Assembly (NCBI GenBank): GCA_022316685.1
Contig: JAKJHU010000230.1
Location: 248,001-312,000 of the forward strand
Reading direction: 5' to 3'
Source of the DNA: Progne subis subis
Taxonomy: Eukaryota > Chordata > Aves > Passeriformes > Hirundinidae
Length of the DNA stretch: 64,000 nt
Program-made: the position numbers and the translations under genes
Notes under the pieces: model-generated
What the model saw: only the letters and a program-made list of their open reading frames with translations
Databases searched by the model: none
What the model was told of the DNA's origin: nothing
In this document: one piece after another, positions 1-9,053 of the stretch
Layout of the letters: every line of letters starts with the position of its first letter
Numbering within the stretch: position 1 is the first letter of the stretch

Positions 1-1205
1 TTAGCCACGGGCTCAGCTGCAGTTCCTTCTGCTGGATGCTGTGTGTGCAGGATGGAAGTGAGAGCGGTGAGAGGAGCCCCTGCCGCGCCTCGGCACGCAC
101 AGCGAGCCCGGGAAGGAGCAGCCGCTGCTCCCGGCCCGCGCCACACCGGCGCTGCCTTTCGAACCCAGCGCGGCTCCGCGGCCACGGGCAGCGGCAGAGC
201 GGGGCGCTGGGGCCTTCGCTGTCCCCAAATCTGGAGACACTTCCCTTGTGCCTCACAAATTTTACTAGAAAAAATAGACAAATCTGTAATTTAAACCGTG
301 TTGGGACAGGATAATGTATCGTAATTATAACATCTTGTATATTCATGTTTTTATACCACAGGCTGTAATATAAACAATACAAACAATATAAGCAATAAAA
401 ATAACAATATGTAATAAAATAAATTTTTAGCTAATTTTAATCATTAAATTTTCTCTTTATTTTTATATTCTTAAATTATTTTCCTTATTGTTATTCTTCT
501 TCATCTTATTACTCTTCCTTACTACTCTTCTTCTTAGCTTCTTCTATGTACTTTAAAATTCTTATTCTTATTTCTAATACTCTTCTTCTCCTTCTTCTAC
601 ATATTTTTAAATTCTTATTGCTCTTCTTATATATATATCTATTTAAATTCTTATTCCTATTCCTATTCTTATTCCTATTCCTATTCCTATTCCTATTCCT
701 ATTCCTATTCCTATTCCTATTCCTATTCCTATTCCTATTCCTATTCCTATTCCTATTCCTATTCCTATTCCTATTCCTATTCCTCTTCTTCTTCTAAATA
801 TTTTCTAATTCCTATTACTATTCTTCCACTATGTATTCCTAAATATTCTTTGGGCTCTTTGGGGAGCATTTTCCAAGCCTCGCTGCCCAGGCGTTTGTGG
901 CTCTGCGCGGTTCGGTTTTGCTGGCCTCGCCTGGCTTTGGTTGCCCATCAAAAAGCCCTTCCCTTCCCTTCCCTGGCCTGCAGGAGCTGCAGCTGCAATC
1001 TTCCCGCTCCTGGAGCTGAACCAAAGAGCTGCTGCTCCCACACCAGAGGAGCGGGACCGGCGGGAGCGGGGCCGTCCCAATCCAGAGACTCCAGCTGAGC
1101 TGCTCCGTCTGCCCTCGAGAGGAGCTCAGTGCCAGAGAGACACCAGGGCCGTGCCTCCTGCTGCATGGAACTCCTCCGTGGAAGCTCCCCTTCCCTCGGC
1201 ATGAA
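1..1205. repeat. Segmental duplication, copy 1 (paired with 4287-4984 and 7109-7445)
   Basis: Bases 1-690 match 4,287-4,970 at a constant offset of 4,286 in the aligned first part, with only a few differences outside the microsatellite. Bases 850-1,205 match 7,109-7,445. The GC-rich first 240 bases are followed by an AT-rich and then a TTC/CTT-rich stretch. The minus strand carries open but unrecognised frames (for example 948-1328, conserved in the second copy), which I do not call as genes. Confidence 0.9.
651..783 (+). repeat. (CCTATT)n hexanucleotide array, ~22 units
   Basis: Nearly perfect TATTCC units. The paralogous place at ~4,940-4,968 has only two or three units, so the array expanded after the duplication. 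Confidence 0.97.
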
Positions 1206-1534
1206 AGCTAGCGCCATCTCACATCCCGTGTCAGGAAGGGATTTCCTAAGCGTTTGCCCCATTCTCCAGGAAATTCTGGGTCTTTGTTCCTGTGTCTGTG
1301 TGGGGCAGGGGGTGAGTTCTGTGAGCATTCTGTTGGAAATGAACAGTTTGGTTTGGTTTTTGTCACTTCCCTCTATTGGTATTCATCTTCTGTTAGCAGG
1401 AGGGGGATCCCTTTAGAGGAGACATTTCACTGTAGAGTGTCCTCTCTTACATTCGTCTCAAAACTGAGACAGTCATCATCGTCTTCATCTTCTTCATCTT
1501 GTCTTCTCCTTTTTCATCTTCTTCCTCGTCTCTC

Positions 1535-2428
1535 TTAGTCCTCCGGCCGTGGCCTCATGCAGGAAGCCCGGAAGAGCCCCCGCAGCGCCCGCAGCGCCCG
1601 TCTGAAGAAGGAGGGACGTTTCCCGGGGGCAGGCGGCTGCCCGCGGAGGGCCTGGGCTCCCAGCCGGGCAGGCCCGGGGCTGGGGGGGCCGTGCGGGGCA
1701 GGCACCGGCCCTTGGCCGCACGGCCCCAGTGCCGGGCGCTCAATCCAGGCCTCACGAGGAACAGGGACCGGGAGCCCGTCTGCCGCAAGAACTCTCCGTC
1801 TTTGGTCTCTGTCCTCTTCCAGGGGCAGCTCCACGACACTCAGCTCGTCCTGCTCATCATCTTCTGGGCGCAAGGGCTTGGTCCCGATGTGCTCGGTCTC
1901 ATCCTCCCAGTTCTCCTGCACAAGCTCTTTGTCGCTGTCATTTTCCCTGTTGGAGTGTCCTGAGGATCTGATGCCATTCCCTCTGGACACACCTTGGCCA
2001 ATGGATTCTTCACAGCTGGAAACTTCTTCACAGCTCTTGACATCTCTTTGGGACTGCGCTTGCTCAATGCATTCTTCCCAGTCCAAGGGGTCCTGGGAGC
2101 TGTTGACTCCTCTGTGGGACAGATCTTCCTCAGAAACTTCCTGGGACAGATCTGAGTCACTCAGCAGGAAAGGCTCCAGGTCATCCAAGAATTGCCAAAA
2201 TTTCACTTCCTCATCACAGGCGTATGTTGTCTCCCACACTGCCAGCTCTGACCCTGCTGCTGCTTCCTCCTCAGCTCCGGACGGGGCAGCAGCTGCTGGC
2301 TCAGCCTCCATGGGACTCTGTGGGGAAGGAGAGGCACTGGTTAGGGCCGGCGCTGCCTCTGCTGCCACCTCTGCCCACGGGGCTGGCAGAGCTGGGCCCC
2401 TCTGGGGGACAAGGCTTGGGCTCCTCAT
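1535..2428 (-). CDS. Acidic repeat family member U1, C-terminal 297-residue open frame
   Basis: The frame opens at ATG 2428 and runs to the conserved tail RPSFFRRALRALRGLFRASC plus MRPRPED and a stop. Before the tail come a Ser/Ala/Glu-rich start, VWETTYACDEEVKFWQFLDD, LSQ/DWEE-type acidic sequence and the shared Pro-rich linker VPAPHGPPSPGP. The last ~190 codons are almost identical to U4. Upstream of 2,428 the homologous body is frameshifted and carries nonsense codons (see the 2430-3370 entry). This piece is therefore either a surviving C-terminal exon with its own start or the end of a pseudogene. CTTCCCCACAG|AGTCC near 2,310 resembles a splice acceptor, but the matching place in U3 is read through. 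Function is unknown. Confidence 0.45.
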   Translation of the reverse strand: MRSPSLVPQRGPALPAPWAEVAAEAAPALTSASPSPQSPMEAEPAAAAPSGAEEEAAAGSELAVWETTYACDEEVKFWQFLDDLEPFLLSDSDLSQEVSEEDLSHRGVNSSQDPLDWEECIEQAQSQRDVKSCEEVSSCEESIGQGVSRGNGIRSSGHSNRENDSDKELVQENWEDETEHIGTKPLRPEDDEQDELSVVELPLEEDRDQRRRVLAADGLPVPVPREAWIERPALGPCGQGPVPAPHGPPSPGPARLGAQALRGQPPAPGKRPSFFRRALRALRGLFRASCMRPRPED

Positions 2429-2429
2429 C

Positions 2430-3370
2430 GCTCACTGGGCACAAGGGTCTGTCCCAAATCTGGGAGCTGATGTCATTTCTCCATTGGGACAGCTCCTGGC
2501 TGCTCACGTGTTCTTCCCATTGGGACAGCTTTCGCTCACTCACTCCTTCCCATCGGGGCAGCTCTTGGGCTCCAGCCTCTGGCCCTTGGGACAGCTCCTT
2601 GTCACTGCTGGCTCTGAGTGGGGACAATTCTGGATCTCTTTTCCCATCAGGAGGTGTGGGAGTGCACATCTTCCCATGGTGAGAGGTCTTGGTACCTCTC
2701 ACCTTCTCTCTGGGAAGGCTCTTGGACATCGTCCCATTGGGAATCCTCTGTGACACTCACATCTCTGCAGGGATAGCTCAGGGGATCTCGCATCTCCTCC
2801 CCATCCCAACTCCTGCTGCCCTCTCACATCTATTTCCCACTAGGACATCTCTTGGGTCATCACACATTCTTCCCATTCGTGCACCTCTTGGAATAGCTCA
2901 CCGTCCTCTTCCCACTGCTACAGCTCCTGGACACTTGATGGTTTCTGTCTGTTCATAGAGTTCTTAGTGTGTCCCACCTTTGTACCGGGAAATTTCCCAA
3001 GCCCTTACACGTACCTGGCGTTGGTACAGCTCTCGGCTCCTCCTGGCTCCCTGCTGGGAAATTTCTTGGACTGTCTGTACTGCTTCTGTCTGGTTTGTCT
3101 CTTTCACATCTTCCCACTGGGAAGGATCCTTGTCACTGGCGTCTTCCCTTTGGAAACGCTCTTGCTCCATGTTGGCAAAGGGCCTCTCCTCCTCCTCTGT
3201 CTCTGACAATGGCAGGACTGACCTGCCCACTGCCCCGGACCACCGCCTGCTGGGGGCTTCCAGCCAGCTGGGCAAGGGGCTGGGGGAACAGGAGTTGGAG
3301 TTAGCTTTGTACTTGTCACTACCGTTGCCTGCCGCTGTCGCTGTCTGTCAATATCGGTGTCTAGCACAGG
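2430..3370 (-). pseudogene. Broken N-terminal and acidic body of U1
   Basis: On the minus strand this region encodes family-type acidic repeats split over frames. One frame gives FQREDASDKDPSQWEDVKE at about 3,110-3,170. After a frame change, ~2,930-2,760 reads QEL-stop-QWEEDGELFQEVHEWEE and MTQEMS-stop-WEIDVRGQQEL, where stops replace the expected S and Q of ELSQWE and MSQWE. Then 2,756-2,430 reads DPELSPLRASSDKELSQG and SQELSQWRNDISSQIWD. At least two nonsense codons and two frame changes make it a pseudogene as a single exon. The stretch 2,430-2,830 is nearly identical to 16,320-16,700. Confidence 0.65.
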
Positions 3371-3900
3371 CAGAACCAGGGAGCTGCTTCCTCCTCAGAG
3401 AGCGGCTCTCCTGGAACTGGGCACCCCCGGACTCTGCGCCCCTTAGATACCCTCAGGCTCCAGGGCGGGGCTCCCTGATGTCACAATGTTCTCTGGCCAC
3501 CACCACGTTCCACATCACCAAGGGATCCCCGCACCAAGCGCCCGTGTCACAAAGGGCCACCCCCGGCAAGGGTGGCATTTGCCCCCTCGGGGTGGCACGG
3601 AAAGGCCACCGAGGCCGGGTGTCCCCGAGCCGCCGGCAGCAGCCTCGGTGGCTCCTGAGGAGCCGCGTGTGCCGGCGCTCCGGGCCCGCAGGGATCCAGG
3701 ACACGGCCCCGGAGCCCAGGGGCAGAGCCGGGCCCGGCAGAGCCGCGGGGCCGCTCCGAGCGCGGCCTCAGCGGGCCGTGAGCAGCGCCGCACGGGGCTG
3801 CAGGGACCCGGGCCTCCTGTCACACACGGAGCTGCTGCAGGAGCTGAGGAGGAGCTTCTGGCCTCGGAGGTGTGATCCCGGCGTTCTGTGAAAGGTATCC
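3361..3900 (-). promoter_or_regulatory. CpG-rich 5' flank of U1, paralogous to that of U3
   Basis: It shares the block 3,361-3,556 with 12,182-12,380, including the TGACATCA/TGTGACA motifs and the CTGTGCTAG acceptor-like end. The part above 3,560 is CpG rich but different in sequence from the U3 flank. It lies where a promoter of U1 would be expected. Confidence 0.35.
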
Positions 3901-4286
3901 TACAACAACAAAAGCACGGATGGGGCTTGGAGCCGCCTGCGCCAGTGGAAGGTGTCCCAGTCCGGGTGGCACCAAGCCATGAGGGAGAGATGCCTCTGCC
4001 CCAGTTAAGGGGCAAACGAGACCACAGGACGGCAACAGAGGGATTTTATCCAGCATCAGGGGCTTGGCTGCACAAGATGTGTGAGGTAGGGAGAGAGAAA
4101 GAAAGAGGAAACACCTGTCAGAGAGAGGGAGACACAGAGCACGAGGCAATCGGCTGCTAAGGTCCCTGCCGAGCCCAAGCACTCTGCCGGGGCAGAAGTT
4201 GTGCGGAGCCCAGGAGCGGCTCCACAGCTGCTTCCCGCTGAGCACCGAGCCCTGGGCAAGGACACGGGAGCAGAGGGTGCCAGGCT

Positions 4287-7200
4287 TTAGCCACGGGCTC
4301 AGCTGCAGTTCCTTCTGCTGGATGCTGTGTGTGCAGGATGGAAGTGAGAGCGGTGAGAGGAGCCCCTGCCGCGCCTCGGCACGCACAGCGAGCCCGGGAA
4401 GGAGCAGCCGCTGCTCCCGGCCCGCGCCACACCGGCGCTGCCTTTCGAACCCAGCGCGGCTCCGCGGCCACGGGCAGCGGCAGAGCGGGGCGCTGGGGCC
4501 TTCGCTGTCCCCAAATCTGGAGACACTTCCCTTGTGCCTCACAAACTTTACTAGAAAAAATAGACAAATTATTCTGTAATTTAAACAGTCTTGGGACATG
4601 ATAATGTATCGTAATTATAACATCTTGTATATTCATGTTTTTATACCACAGGCTGTAATATAAACAATACAAACAATATAAGCAATAAAAATAACAATAT
4701 GTAATAAAATAAATTTTAGCTAATTTTAATCATTAAATTTTCTCTTTATTTTTATATTCTTAAATTATTTTCCTTATTATTATTATCCTTCTTCTTCTTA
4801 CTACTCTTCTTTTTCTTCTTACTCTTCTTTGCTTCTTCTATGTATTCTTAAATTCTAATTCCTATTACTCTTATTCTCCTTCTTCTACATATTTTTTAAA
4901 TTCTTATTCTTATTGCTGTTCTTCCTATATATATTTTTAAATTCTTATTCCTATTCCTATTACTTCCTATTTTTTGGGCTCTTTGGGGGTGTAATGGTTT
5001 TAACTTAATGAAGAAACACTAATTAATGTAGGGGTTTTAGCATTTATTCTCTTTTTGTGGGAGGGAGAGATTAGGAGGAAAAAAAAAACCAAAGCAGGCT
5101 TAAGCTTCAAAATGAACAAAAATAGTTTTATTAATATACACTAAAAGAATGAAAAAAAAAAAAAAAAGAAAATTTAAACTAAAACAGAATGACACCTTAA
5201 AACATGCTTCTGTCCTTTTACAAACTATTAACTTACTTATTGAGCAACACAGAAAAATCACAACTTAGGATTTTCAGCCAGTTTCACTATTTAGACATAA
5301 CCACTCATAACTTTTTAGGAGAAGAGCCTCTCTAAAATTTTCTGAAGACGTTTGCTACAAGACAAAATAGTCCAGTGCTCTCAATGTCACACATCTGCTG
5401 CCGCCTGGAGTTTTCGCAGACTGTGATGTTCTATCAGAAAAGCTCCTCAGTGTATCTGAGGTATTATTTATGAATATTTCTTCTAGTCTAAAATCATCTT
5501 TGTCTCAGATGAGACCTCCTTTTAATCCAGGAGCAGGGGCTTTAAAGTTCTTCAATAAATCTCAACTACATCAGTCCTTAATTTTGATTAGAATAGCATT
5601 CTACCCAAATAATACTAAGATGCTGTAAAGAACAGTTCATTTCTCCATAATTTACCTTAAAGAAATCCAGTTAAAAATGTCCACTTCTTCAATCCTATTC
5701 CAGTATTATTAGTTCTTTTACTTCTAATCTAACTGACTTCACACAGTGTGTTTCTACGTACCTTCTGTTTTTCTTTCTTCTTTCTTTTAAGGAAGAGTTG
5801 TGCTTTAAAAGTTCTGTGTTGCTAAGGAAAGGTTACATCCACTTGGGCCTGTAAAAGCCACGTGCAAGTGCCAAGGCTGCAGGAGCTGAAGAAAAATGCA
5901 AAGCTGTGCTGACAGAGGAAGCTGGTAAATGTCCTTTTTTCCACCCCTCGGTCTCATCCAGAGTGGCTCAGCTCGGAGTTGTTATGTGTCGTGGGCTTTC
6001 CCCGACATTCAGGTGGTTTTAGAGTCTTTTTGCCCCCTGCAAAGCTCTGTGCCAAACGGATGAAAGAGACGGAGCCTTCAAGTTCTGATTTTCAAGGTTG
6101 CATGCTTCATTTATTGTTCTTATCTTACAGTTTTCTCAGTGCCCCACAAAAGATGTTTGCAGCTGCTCGGGCATCTGGCGACTCCCCGACTCCGACTCCC
6201 TGACTCCTCCCGAACTGGGCTGTTGTTATCTTTTATATTAATTGCTACGTGTTCTTTATTTATCATTATTTGCCAATACCTGTCACTTATACTAAACAGG
6301 TCATCTCTACTCTGACCCAATCTCTTTGAACTATTTTGTGCCACTGCCACAGCTGAAATGGAGTGAGGGAAGAAGAAAGAAGAAGCAGGAGACAATGCCC
6401 CAAATCCTCCATCTTGCCCCCATTCACTTTAATGCTAGAAACCTAGATTTACTGTTTTTTCACCCTGTGATAAGCTAAACTACTATTTTTCACACTCTTG
6501 TGGCCTGCAATCCCTCTCGCAGTGCAAGAAGCCTCTCCCATGGACTGAGATCAAAGCCAGTGTCTCTCTGAGATCTAGGCTGGCGTCCCAGACCCCCCTG
6601 TCCAAGTCTCTGACCCTCCAGGGCAGCCAAAGGAATGCCCTGGACTCCAACAGTTATGGAGCTGCAGGCTTTCTTTCTCCGCTGCCAGCGGCGATTAAGC
6701 TGGGCCATGGTTTGGCCCTTCCTGCCATGGTCTGAGCACGTGGACAGCACTGCCGAATTGCAGCCGCCTTTTTCCCCTGCCAGCAAGCAGGGAAAAAGAG
6801 CTCAGCTGGCCCAGGCCCTCCCTGTGCGGGCAGCAGCTCTCGGAGGCCTGGCTAAGCCCGGCCCAGCCACCCACGATGTTACCTCATGGCTGATTCCAAA
6901 GCGAGAGGGAGCGACCAGCAGCAGATTAGTTTTAAATGCCCCTTCCAAAGTCTCACCAACACCTCCCATTGGTCAACTTAGCTGCTAATATCCCGGCCAG
7001 CTTTTTGATAGATCCCACTCCTCCCACCCCAAACCACTGCACAGTCAGGGCAGGGAAAAAACATTTCACATTTCTAAAACAAAATTGTGCCAACCCATGA
7101 TAAAGGGGTATTTTCTAAGCCTCGCTGCCCAGGCGTTTGTGGCTCTGTGGCGGTTCGGTTTTGCTGGCCTCGCTTGGCTTTGGTTGCCCATCAAAAAGCC

Positions 7201-7445
7201 CTTCCCTTCCCTTCCCTGGCCTGCAGGAGCTGCAGCTGCAATCTTCCCGCTCCTGGAGCTGAACCAAAGAGCTGCTGCTCCCACACCAGAGGAGCGGGAC
7301 CGGCGGGAGCGGGGCCGTCCCAATCCAGAGACTCCAGCCGAGCTGCTCCGTCTGCCCTCGAGAGGAGCTCAGTGCCAGAGAGACACCAGGGCCGTGCCTC
7401 CTGCTGCATGGAACTCCTCCGTGGAAGCTCCACTTCCCTCAGTGT
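4287..7445. repeat. Segmental duplication, copy 2, split by a 2.1 kb insertion
   Basis: 4,287-4,989 and 7,105-7,445 together correspond to 1-1,205. The break falls at GGGCTCTTTGGGG, which is continuous into ATTTTCCAAGCC in copy 1. Confidence 0.9.
4990..7104 (-). mobile_element. 2.1 kb insertion, probable LTR-retroelement-derived, unclassified
   Basis: This sequence is absent from the paralogous site near 885. It begins TGTAATGGTTTTAAC and ends ...CCCATGATAAA, and GGGG occurs on both sides as a possible short target duplication. On the minus strand TTTATTC-type text gives AATAAATGC near the 3' end. No retroviral coding frame was seen, so it would be non-autonomous or an LTR with remnant. Its family is not recognised. 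Confidence 0.6.
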
Positions 7446-7790
7446 GAAAGCCATCCCTGCACTGGCTTCTCCATCCTACCTCATCCCTCACTCTTGGCGT
7501 GCTCCTCCGCAGGCTCAGCCCTTGCCTTTGGACGGGCTGGGAGTTGGGATTCCCCTTCTCCATGTCCATCCCTTCATCCGTCTCTGCCATCTTCTGCTGC
7601 AGAGCCATCCAGGGAGCTTCTTCCTCCTGAACAGGCAGCATTTCCCTGGACACTGTTTGCCTCCCTTTGGGACAGTTCCCTGGGACTGTCCTGTGCCCCT
7701 TGGCAGAGCCCTGTGTCCTCATCTGCTTCCCACTGGCAGAGCCCTTTTGTCCCCACCTTCTTCCCATGGGGACATGTCTTGGACATTGCC
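7440..7790 (-). pseudogene. Family fragment U2 (N-terminal and acidic pieces)
   Basis: On the minus strand 7,575-7,440 encodes MDMEKGNPNSQPVQRQ then LSLRRS, matching the U3 N-terminus (MNKEKGKPNSQPTHGQ then LSLRRR). In another frame, just upstream at 7,780-7,660, lies acidic repeat-like text (GLCQWEADEDTGLCQGAQDS, ELSQREANSVQGN). The pieces are in different frames and in a different order from U3. This is a mosaic remnant, not a working gene. Confidence 0.5.
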
Positions 7791-8067
7791 AGTCCCTGGG
7801 TTTGCGCACAGGAATGAAAAATGTGGCAGGCTGAGCTGAAATGGGATGAACAGGTTTCATTTTGGAGCAGAAGCTGCTGGATATCAATCCCGGCTTTGCA
7901 GCAATTTGTTCGGCTTGGCAGAGGTGAGATGTGTCCTCACCGCTCTCACAGCAAGTACTTCAACCACAGAGCACAGCATTAAACGGGAGAGGTTCGTCTT
8001 TTCTCCCACTCCCTGCTGCCTCCATCCAGAGCTTCCCAGCGCACCTGAGCCGTGGTGACTGTGCACA
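7790..8067 (-). pseudogene. Duplicated fragment of ATP5PO (intron 5 start and end of exon 5)
   Basis: Matches 19,159-19,437 with only scattered differences over ~280 bases. It carries the last ~22 bases of exon 5, the GT donor CAG|GTGCGC, and about 255 bases of intron 5. It is too short to encode anything. The ATP5PO locus is the obvious source. Confidence 0.93.
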
Positions 8068-8199
8068 GTCCCACCATGGAACCCCTGCTCAGAGCCCCAC
8101 CATGGCCCCTCTCCTGACAGCCCCATCATGGCACCGCCCCTCACAGCTTCTCCCCGCCCCTCAATTATTTGGTAATGCTACTTTTTGAAAAGATCTTTT

Positions 8200-8700
8200 A
8201 TTTATTTATGGGTTCTTAACTAATCTTCTTCTATACTTCTTCTTCTTACTACTCTTCTATTTCTTTTCTTCTATGTATTTTAAAATTCAAATACTGATTA
8301 GTCTTCTTCTATGCATATTTAAATTCATATTCATATTCCAATAAACTCTTGTACTTCTATATTTTAAAATTCTTACTTCTTATTCCTATTCTTATTCTTA
8401 TTCTACATCTATGTATTTTTAAAATTCTTATTCTTATTACTATTCTTTTTCTTCTATGCATTTTAAAAGTAGCCTTCTTCTTGTTCTTGTTCTTATATCA
8501 CTGTCTCCTTTTTCTTCTCTGTTTTCTTTATCTTCTTCATCACCTCCTTTGTCTCCTTGGTCTTTGGCATTTTTATCTTATTTATCTTTGTTGACTTCAT
8601 CTTCTTTGCCTTCATCTTCTTAGATCCCTTCATCATCCTTCATTATCTCCTTCCTCTTCTTCGTTGTCTTTGTTTTCACGTTGCTCATCTTCCTCTTCCC
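8200..8700. repeat. Pyrimidine-rich (TTCTTC-type) tract downstream of U3
   Basis: Long C/T-rich plus strand, so GA-rich on the coding strand. CATAAATAAATAAAAG on the minus strand at ~8,200-8,214 offers AATAAA signals for U3. Similar tracts follow U1 (430-840 and 1,470-1,530) and U4 (13,500-13,680). Confidence 0.7.
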
Positions 8701-8970
8701 GTCTGTGCCCAACTCCCGCTGGTGTTGGCAGCCCCGTGTGAGCCGCAGTCCTGCGGGGAGGGAGGCTCTGGGAGCAATCCCTGCTGTCGGTGCCCTGACT
8801 TTTACTCCTCCGGCCGTGGCCTCATGCAGGAAGCCCGGAACAGCCCCCGCAGCGCCCGCAGCGCCCGCCTGAAGCGGGAGGGACGTTTCCTGGGGGCAGG
8901 CGGCTGCCCGCGGAGGGCCTGGGCTCCCAGCCGGGCAGGCCCGGGGCTGGGGGGGCCGTGCGGGGCAGGC
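8690..8970. repeat. Paralogous block: end of U3 matching 13,680-13,955 and 1,540-1,715
   Basis: The non-coding stretch TGCCCAACTCCCG...CTGACTTTTAC and the tail-coding bases are almost identical between U3 and U4. The tail-coding part is also shared with U1. The identity extends past the stop codon, which indicates recent duplication or gene conversion rather than selection on protein alone. Confidence 0.85.
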
Positions 8971-9053
8971 ACTGGGCTCTCTTCCCTTCCGCCTGTGACT
9001 GCTGATGGTACCTCTACAGCCAGGCATTGCTGAAGGGCACAGACTTCTGTCAT
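8802..9053 (-). CDS. Displaced C-terminal tail of U3 (83 residues, +1 frame)
   Basis: This frame starts with the ATG of the ATGA overlap that ends the 1035-codon frame. It encodes MTEVCALQQCLAVEV, then a Pro-rich linker (VPAPHGPPSPGP, LGAQALRGQPPAP), then a basic amphipathic end, FRRALRALRGLFRASC followed by MRPRPEE and a stop. The same linker and tail close U1 and U4. U5 reads straight from the Ser/Glu-rich part through the MTE block in one frame, with GGCAGCAGATGAC where U3 has GGCAGAGATGAC. The tail therefore belongs to the U3 protein and was put out of frame by one missing base (a real mutation, a polymorphism or a sequencing error). As an independent 83-residue protein it seems unlikely. 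Confidence 0.55.
   Translation of the reverse strand: MTEVCALQQCLAVEVPSAVTGGREESPVPAPHGPPSPGPARLGAQALRGQPPAPRKRPSRFRRALRALRGLFRASCMRPRPEE

Noticed and set aside
546..797. Phe/Leu-rich frame resembling a membrane protein
   Set aside because: Translation of the (CCTATT)n array.
948..1328. Minus-strand frame conserved in 7,191-7,454 (PRRSSMQQEARPWCLSGTEL)
   Set aside because: Similarity is explained by the recent segmental duplication. The other frames are equally conserved and no start or splice context is convincing.
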